From SURF-24 sp964537965 (lineage in GTDB: Bacteria > Bacteroidota > Ignavibacteria > Ignavibacteriales > SURF-24): a stretch of 10,989 nucleotides of DNA. This document shows, piece by piece, positions 5,912-10,989 of this stretch (the stretch's first letter is position 1; each line of letters begins with the position of its first letter). The stretch lies in contig CAZIDB010000163.1 of the NCBI GenBank assembly GCA_964537965.1, positions 1 through 10,989 of the forward strand. The letters are read 5' to 3'. The notes beneath the pieces were generated by a model. That model had not been told where the DNA came from and searched no databases. It was given only the letters and a program-made list of their open reading frames with translations. A program made the translations under genes and the position numbers.

Positions 5912-8743
5912 TTGAAAAGTAAACCGAAAATATTATCAGATAAGTTTGTTCTGGAATTAAAACAGATTACGCTGGGATATTTTACTGCAAATCAGTTTGA
6001 TTTGCTTGTTGAATCATTTGAGAAGGAAATTTCAAAAGGATTTTTCACACCTTCTGCCGAATCCAACCTGATAAGGATTATCCACTCGTTATATGAACGT
6101 ATTTATTTTCTAAATGATTGTCTGAAGTACCCGCATTATATTCAGATCGCATCTTCCATTTCGGCTTATAGCAATTACTTAACTGATGTAATAGTTAGAA
6201 ACCCGGAATTTCTCTACTGGGTATTAAGTGAGGAAACATTAAACGGAAAACTGACCGAAGAATATCTTACAAATGAAATTCAATCAGCCTTTGATAAATT
6301 TAAATCTTTCGCATCCAAAGTAAACATGCTCCGTTCTATAAAACGAAGAGAAATTCTGCGGATAGGGTTAAATGATATTCTCGGCAACAGAGATTTACCT
6401 GAAACAACTTACCAGCTATCAGTCCTGGCAAAAATTATTAACCGGAAATTATTTCAACTTTGCCACCAGGAAATTGAGAACAAGTATCAGATTAAAATTA
6501 AAGAACCAAGATATTGCTTGGTTTCGTTAGGCAAGCTTGGCGGGGATGAGCTTAATTACAGTTCGGATACGGACTTCATTCTGTTCTTTGACAAGAATAC
6601 AAATGTAAAAAGCAAACCAACTAAAGAGTATTTTGAAATCCTGAACGAAGCGGCATACCTGTTTATTCAAACGGCAACTGCAGTAACTGACAGAGGTTTT
6701 CTTTATCGTGTTGATTTCAGACTTCGCCCGGACGGCAGAACTTCTCCGCTGTGTCGAACGTTGAAAGATTATATTCAGTATTACGATACGCGCGGTGAGG
6801 ATTGGGAACGGCAGATGTTAATAAAAATGAATTTTGTCGGTGGAAGCGAAAAACTTTATAACAGTTTTAATAACTACATTCAGCATTTCGTTTACCCAAC
6901 TTCCTTTTCATCTTCGCCTGTTTCGGAAATCTCAAGAATAAAGAAAGACATAGAAAATAAAGTTGGCGAAACTGATAATGTAAAATTGTTCTCCGGTGGA
7001 ATACGGGATATCGAATTTTCTGTGCAGGCATTACAGCTTTTAAATGCCGGTAAAATTCCCGAACTTAAAACCGGGAATTCTCTTACAGCAATTGCTGTAT
7101 TACAGAATCATAACCTTCTTTCATCCGATGAAGCAATTATATTTAAGCAAGCATATTACTTATACAGGAAGATAGAACATTTCCTGCAGCTTATGAACGA
7201 CAGGCAGACACACGTTATTCCCGATGATGAACAAACCCAGGATAATCTTGCAATGATGCTTGGATTGAAAGACAGGAATGCCTTAAGGAAGAAAATAGAA
7301 ATTACGAGGCAGCAGGTAAAAAAAATATTTACCGACATCATCGGTGAAGAAGCGAATGATAATCTTATTGACTCCATAAGTTTTTCCGACAGGAAAAAAT
7401 CATTAAGTAATTTTAAATACCTGCAGACAGGACAAGGTTTACTTGAACAAAAACAATTTGACAAGCAAACAATAAATTCTTTCAAACGAATTGAGAAGCA
7501 GGTTCTTGATTTCATATCAAAGATTTCCAATCCTGATGTTGTTCTTGATAACTTTGCAAGGATAATCAAAACACGTCCGCTCGCTTCAATATGGTATAAT
7601 GAATTTGTTGACGAACAACTGCTTAAATCATTTCTTACACTCTGCGGAAATAATAAAAAAACAGTTGATCTGCTGGTTGCTTACAAACCTTTGGGAGATT
7701 TAATACTTAGCAGAAAAGTATTCTCGTTCGATTTTTCTGACTTAGGAAATATTTCCGTGCTACAATTATTTGTAATGCTTTCAACTCAGTTTAGTCTTGG
7801 TATTATTGATCAGCAAAGAACAAGTGAAGTACTTTCAGAATATGTAAGCAAAAGAATCAGCGAAATCGCAGCTGAATCAAATTTACCTAAAGACAGATTA
7901 GTAATTGGAATGGGAAGCCTCGGTTCGCAAGATATGAGTTTCAATTCTGATATTGACCTCGTTTTTCTCGTAAAGAGTTTAACGAAGTATTCAAATGCAC
8001 AATTGAAATACCAGGAATTCTTTTTGCGTGTAAAGGAAGAGCTTAAACCGTTTGATGTTGACTGCCGTTTGAGACCTGAAGGAAAAAATTCTCCGCTTGT
8101 CTGGGATCTTAACAGTTACTTTGAATACCTGGAACAGCGGGCAATGGTTTGGGAATTCCAGGCGCTTATTAAGAATAAAATTCTTTATGGCTCACAAAAG
8201 TATTATGATATTTTGATTAAGAAGATTTCTGATGTAGTTTCAACGTTCAGCAAAAGCAGGTTAGCTGCTGAAATAACCGGGATGAGGTCTAAGATAGAAA
8301 AACAAATATTATCAATACCGCAGTCAAACTTTCCAAAGTTCCTGCATATTAAAAGAAGCCGCGGCGGATTAGTAGACATCGAATTCGGAATTCAAACGCT
8401 TATGCTCTCCAATCCAAATATATTTGTGGAATTAATTGGGAGAAGCACAATCGATATTATTAATTCTTTAGCTGATAAACTGCCGGACAGTTTTTTGACA
8501 CATGATTTAATGAAGAAAATTAAAATTGGATTTTTATTTTTGAAAAAGCTGGAATTATGGAACCAGGTAATTTTTGAATCATCAAATTCAATACTTCCGC
8601 TTGACAGCACGAAAAGAACAATCCTGGTAAATATACTTGGCTTTAATGATGAAAAGACTTTTGATAATGAGCTGAACAACGTTCTTAAATCAAACAGAAA
8701 ATTTTACGAAGATTCTCTTAAACAATTGGAATTACAGATATGA
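5912..8743 (+). CDS. glnE: Bifunctional glutamine synthetase adenylyltransferase / adenylyl-removing enzyme
   Basis: 943 residues, close to the E. coli enzyme (946). It attaches AMP to, and removes it from, the active-site tyrosine of glutamine synthetase, tuning ammonia assimilation to nitrogen status, usually under PII control. Two nucleotidyltransferase halves are visible. The N-terminal (removing) half has GKLGGDELNYSSDTD (207-221, with D219 and D221), RVDFRLRP (266-273) and GGIRDIEF (362-369). The C-terminal (transferring) half has GSLGSQDMSFNSDID (668-682, with D680 and D682), DVDCRLRP (715-722) and GGLVDIEF (818-825). Both Asp pairs are kept, but the second half has Ser at 669 and 672 where the family normally has Lys and Gly. 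The start is TTG at 5912: the frame is closed by TGA at 5888-5890, has no ATG in between, and the next in-frame ATG lies far inside the protein. The upstream AAGTGA is only a weak ribosome site. It overlaps the next gene by ATGA. No glnA or glnB is present in the window. Confidence 0.95.
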   Translation: MKSKPKILSDKFVLELKQITLGYFTANQFDLLVESFEKEISKGFFTPSAESNLIRIIHSLYERIYFLNDCLKYPHYIQIASSISAYSNYLTDVIVRNPEFLYWVLSEETLNGKLTEEYLTNEIQSAFDKFKSFASKVNMLRSIKRREILRIGLNDILGNRDLPETTYQLSVLAKIINRKLFQLCHQEIENKYQIKIKEPRYCLVSLGKLGGDELNYSSDTDFILFFDKNTNVKSKPTKEYFEILNEAAYLFIQTATAVTDRGFLYRVDFRLRPDGRTSPLCRTLKDYIQYYDTRGEDWERQMLIKMNFVGGSEKLYNSFNNYIQHFVYPTSFSSSPVSEISRIKKDIENKVGETDNVKLFSGGIRDIEFSVQALQLLNAGKIPELKTGNSLTAIAVLQNHNLLSSDEAIIFKQAYYLYRKIEHFLQLMNDRQTHVIPDDEQTQDNLAMMLGLKDRNALRKKIEITRQQVKKIFTDIIGEEANDNLIDSISFSDRKKSLSNFKYLQTGQGLLEQKQFDKQTINSFKRIEKQVLDFISKISNPDVVLDNFARIIKTRPLASIWYNEFVDEQLLKSFLTLCGNNKKTVDLLVAYKPLGDLILSRKVFSFDFSDLGNISVLQLFVMLSTQFSLGIIDQQRTSEVLSEYVSKRISEIAAESNLPKDRLVIGMGSLGSQDMSFNSDIDLVFLVKSLTKYSNAQLKYQEFFLRVKEELKPFDVDCRLRPEGKNSPLVWDLNSYFEYLEQRAMVWEFQALIKNKILYGSQKYYDILIKKISDVVSTFSKSRLAAEITGMRSKIEKQILSIPQSNFPKFLHIKRSRGGLVDIEFGIQTLMLSNPNIFVELIGRSTIDIINSLADKLPDSFLTHDLMKKIKIGFLFLKKLELWNQVIFESSNSILPLDSTKRTILVNILGFNDEKTFDNELNNVLKSNRKFYEDSLKQLELQI

Positions 8744-10671
8744 AGCTGAAGGACTTTTTAATTAAATATTCTTTTCTACTTGCAGCTACAGTAGTATTTA
8801 TTACTTACATAATTACACTTGCACCAACTGTAATTCAGATTGATGCCGGTGAATTAGCTGCGGTTCAGTCAACTCTCGGAATTGCACATCCTACAGGTTA
8901 CCCTTTGTTCACAATAATAGGATATCTATTCCTGCTTATTCCTCTTCCTTTTACTAAAATATTTATGGCAAACTTACTGGCAGCTATATGGTGCAGTCTT
9001 GCTATATTTTTATTTTATAAAACAGCTTCGCTTGTAATGAATAATCTGAATAGTTTTAAAACAAATGAAGCAAAGTCAAAAACAAAAAAGATCAAAGAGA
9101 ATAAAAAAGTAAAACAGCAGGAGGCAAAATCAGAACCTCCTCGTTTGATAATACTAATATCAATTATAGCAGGCGGATTCGTTCTTGCATTAAGCAAAAC
9201 ATTCTGGTTTCAGAGCACATCGGTAGAAGTCTATTCGCTTCACCTATTCCTGATGTCACTGATAATCCTTTTTCTTCTCAAAGCATATCTTAAAGAAGGC
9301 AATGATCTGAAGGACTGGATTTTATTTTCTGTCTTTCTCGGACTTGGTTTTACAAACCACATGACAACATTATTAATAATTCCATCCATGGTATATTTAT
9401 TTTTTGTAAAGAATAAATTCAACAAAGAATCATTTAAGAAAATTGGAATAATGCTGGCGGTATTCTTCCCGGTACTTATTTTAGTTTATAGTTACCTGCC
9501 TATAAGGGCAAGCCAAAATCCAATTATCAACTGGGGTAATCCAATTGATTTGGAACGAATACTCCGCCATATTTCTGGCAAGCAATACCAGGTCTGGCTA
9601 TTCTCATCTATGGACGCTGCAAAAAAACAATTCGTTTATTTCTTTAATAACCTGCCGATTGAGTTTGCCACGGTAAGTCTGTTATTCATAATTGTCGGCA
9701 TTTTTGTTTCATACTTTAAGGCAAAGAGATTTTTTATATTCAACATAATTACTTTTCTGTCTTGTGTGCTTTACTCAATTAATTATGACATTGTTGATAT
9801 CGATTCTTACTTCCTGCTGGCCTACATCTCGCTTTCATTCTTTGCAGTATTCGGTATCCTTAGAATACTTGAATGGTTTGAACAGCATAAGATTACATTG
9901 GCAGGTTCAACCGGGATTATTTTTTTATTCTGCGCAGCCCAGTTTTATATTAACTTCGATAAAGTAAATCAAAGTTCAGTTTATGTTTTTGAGGATTACT
10001 CCAGGGCTTTAATAAACAGTACCGCTAAGAACAGTATCATCTTCAGCTACCAATGGGATTTCTTTATTTCCGAATCTTACTACCTGAAGAATGTAGAGGG
10101 ATTCAGAAAAGATGTAACAATTATCGACAAAGAATTATTAAGGCGTTCCTGGTATTTCAACCAGTTAAGAACAAACTATCCAAAAATCATTTCCAAAGTT
10201 GAAGATGATATACAGGCTTTCCTTGCAGCTTTAAGACCTTTCGAAAGAGATGAAAATTTTGATTCCAATCTTCTTGAAAGACTTTACCAGAATTTGATGA
10301 ACAGGCTTGTTACAACAAATTTTGATGAGCATCCGTATTATATTGGTTCTGAACTTTTTGATAACGAAATGAGAAATGGTCAATGGACTTTACCTCAGGG
10401 CTATTTTCTTGTGCCGGATTTATTCTTATTTAAAGTCGTGCGGACTAATGAGTATATTCCTGCTGCAGATCCTGATTTTACCATAAGGTTACCCAAGCAA
10501 AATCTCTATTATTATAATTTCATTAGGAATACTGTTGGAAGTATGCTTGTACGCCGCGCAATGTATGAATTAAAATTTGATAAGATTGAAAGAGCAAAAG
10601 TATATATAAATAAAATCAGGAGAGATTTACCGGATTACCTGATACCATCTGAACTAAGTAACGTTTTTTAA
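8740..10671 (+). CDS. DUF2723 / GT117 (TMEM260-like) polytopic membrane glycosyltransferase-like protein
   Basis: 643 residues beginning at the ATG that overlaps the glnE stop (ATGA). TLAPTV.QIDAGELAA (27-41) followed by LGIAHPTGYPLF (46-57) is the signature of DUF2723 proteins, where an Asp/Glu pair (here D35, E38) sits in the first extracytoplasmic loop as in protein O-mannosyltransferases. Other family-like blocks are FWFQSTSVEVYSLH (155-168), TNHMT (205-209) and YLPIRASQNPIINWGNP (252-268). About 11-12 membrane spans lie within residues 10-404 (for example 10-28, 52-70, 76-98, 134-152, 163-181, 235-253, 309-326, 330-348, 357-376, 386-404). Residues 405-643 form a soluble, probably extracytoplasmic domain. 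A strongly basic Lys-rich loop occupies 106-130. The family is predicted to transfer sugar from a lipid-linked donor to exported proteins; human TMEM260 is an O-mannosyltransferase. Donor and acceptor here are unknown. Confidence 0.85.
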   Translation: MKLKDFLIKYSFLLAATVVFITYIITLAPTVIQIDAGELAAVQSTLGIAHPTGYPLFTIIGYLFLLIPLPFTKIFMANLLAAIWCSLAIFLFYKTASLVMNNLNSFKTNEAKSKTKKIKENKKVKQQEAKSEPPRLIILISIIAGGFVLALSKTFWFQSTSVEVYSLHLFLMSLIILFLLKAYLKEGNDLKDWILFSVFLGLGFTNHMTTLLIIPSMVYLFFVKNKFNKESFKKIGIMLAVFFPVLILVYSYLPIRASQNPIINWGNPIDLERILRHISGKQYQVWLFSSMDAAKKQFVYFFNNLPIEFATVSLLFIIVGIFVSYFKAKRFFIFNIITFLSCVLYSINYDIVDIDSYFLLAYISLSFFAVFGILRILEWFEQHKITLAGSTGIIFLFCAAQFYINFDKVNQSSVYVFEDYSRALINSTAKNSIIFSYQWDFFISESYYLKNVEGFRKDVTIIDKELLRRSWYFNQLRTNYPKIISKVEDDIQAFLAALRPFERDENFDSNLLERLYQNLMNRLVTTNFDEHPYYIGSELFDNEMRNGQWTLPQGYFLVPDLFLFKVVRTNEYIPAADPDFTIRLPKQNLYYYNFIRNTVGSMLVRRAMYELKFDKIERAKVYINKIRRDLPDYLIPSELSNVF

Positions 10672-10678
10672 GTTGAGA

Positions 10679-10989
10679 TTATTCTCCGGTTACAAACGGA
10701 TAGTCTCGTACAAGGTTTAGTTCTATCCCCTGCTTTGCTACGGGCCAGTAACCATATGGTGTAAATTCAGTTGTTAAATAATCTACGGGAGCTTTAACGC
10801 CGGGCATCCTGCTTGTATAGAAATAAGATTTGCCCCATAAAGCCCATCCGCCAAAATCTATATTCCTTGCATCGTATCCAAGGAAAATAAGGTAAGCAGC
10901 AAGATATGATCCCTGCTGTCCATTCAAACTATAGATAATGATTGGAATGTGTGACGGCAATGTCTGCAGGTAAGAAGTTGATTTTAAAT
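10679..10989 (-). CDS. Rhodanese-like domain protein lacking the catalytic cysteine; 5' end off the right edge
   Basis: The minus-strand frame stays open from the right edge to TAA at 10681-10679, giving 102 codons plus the stop. A TTG at 10960-10958 is not a credible start, because the frame continues upstream with domain sequence (STSYLQTLPSHIPIIIYS). The block LPSHIPIIIYS.NGQQGSYLAAYLIFLGY matches the rhodanese pattern (P-I-V-V-Y-C-x-x-G then helix, A-A-x-L-x-x-x-G-Y), followed by ARNIDFGGWALW, equivalent to the usual N-x-x-G-G-x-x-x-W end. The active-site Cys position is Ser in IIIYS, so sulfurtransferase activity is unlikely and a binding or regulatory role more plausible. A roughly 45-residue tail rich in aromatic residues and proline follows the domain. 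It is convergent with the DUF2723 gene, with 7 bp between stops. N-terminal domains, if any, are outside the window. Confidence 0.72.
   Translation of the reverse strand, partial: LKSTSYLQTLPSHIPIIIYSLNGQQGSYLAAYLIFLGYDARNIDFGGWALWGKSYFYTSRMPGVKAPVDYLTTEFTPYGYWPVAKQGIELNLVRDYPFVTGE

Noticed and set aside
7156..7569. Minus-strand 137-residue frame inside glnE
   Set aside because: Antisense to well-conserved GlnE sequence, with Cys/Ser/Phe-rich shadow composition.
8392..8679. Minus-strand 95-residue frame inside glnE
   Set aside because: Antisense shadow with no ribosome site or domain.
10672..10678. Terminator between the two convergent genes
   Set aside because: Only 7 bp separate the stops and no hairpin was seen there.

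Overview
This AT-rich 11 kb window looks like a scaffold from an Ignavibacteria/Chlorobi/Bacteroidota-type bacterium. The clearest clue is an internal 'NYPNPFNPST' motif of the type IX secretion sorting / FlgD-Ig-like kind in a secreted peptidase. A two-gene unit ending in a DUF2723 (GT117) membrane protein and an ECF sigma / membrane anti-sigma / DUF4097 operon fit the same group. The assignment is inferred from protein style only. A run of exactly 100 N (1659-1758) is a scaffold gap of unknown true size and cuts one gene.

Layout: (i) 1-1637, minus strand: secreted M19 (renal-dipeptidase type) zinc peptidase, C-terminus just beyond the left edge, with a sorting-like beta domain placed before the catalytic domain. 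(ii) 1759-2462, minus: zinc-ribbon plus class I SAM methyltransferase, 3' end lost in the gap. (iii) 2463-3278: 816 bp without a gene, holding a 227-bp-period tandem duplication with hairpins and 22-nt minirepeats, then an inverted repeat. (iv) 5724 down to 3279, minus: a three-gene operon joined by two ATGA stop/start overlaps: ECF sigma factor, single-pass membrane protein (probable anti-sigma), and an exported beta-solenoid DUF4097-like protein with a near-perfect 36-residue period. (v) 5725-5911: divergent promoter region with a 6-3-6 palindrome. (vi) 5912-10671, plus: glnE (glutamine synthetase adenylyltransferase/adenylyl-removing enzyme, TTG start) overlapping by ATGA a 643-aa DUF2723/GT117-like membrane glycosyltransferase. 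(vii) 10679-10989, minus: 3' part of a rhodanese-like protein lacking the usual catalytic cysteine, convergent with the previous gene across only 7 bp.

How the parts work together: the sigma/anti-sigma/DUF4097 operon reads as a self-contained envelope-signalling unit. The sigma factor would be held by the membrane protein, whose periplasmic part could sense the envelope, and the exported solenoid is translated with them. GlnE adjusts glutamine synthetase activity to nitrogen status. Its tight coupling to a glycosyltransferase-like membrane protein is a gene-order fact without an obvious functional link. The best candidate for something little described is the sigma operon with its solenoid protein, followed by the M19 enzyme with a displaced sorting-like domain and the GlnE with an altered second active-site motif.
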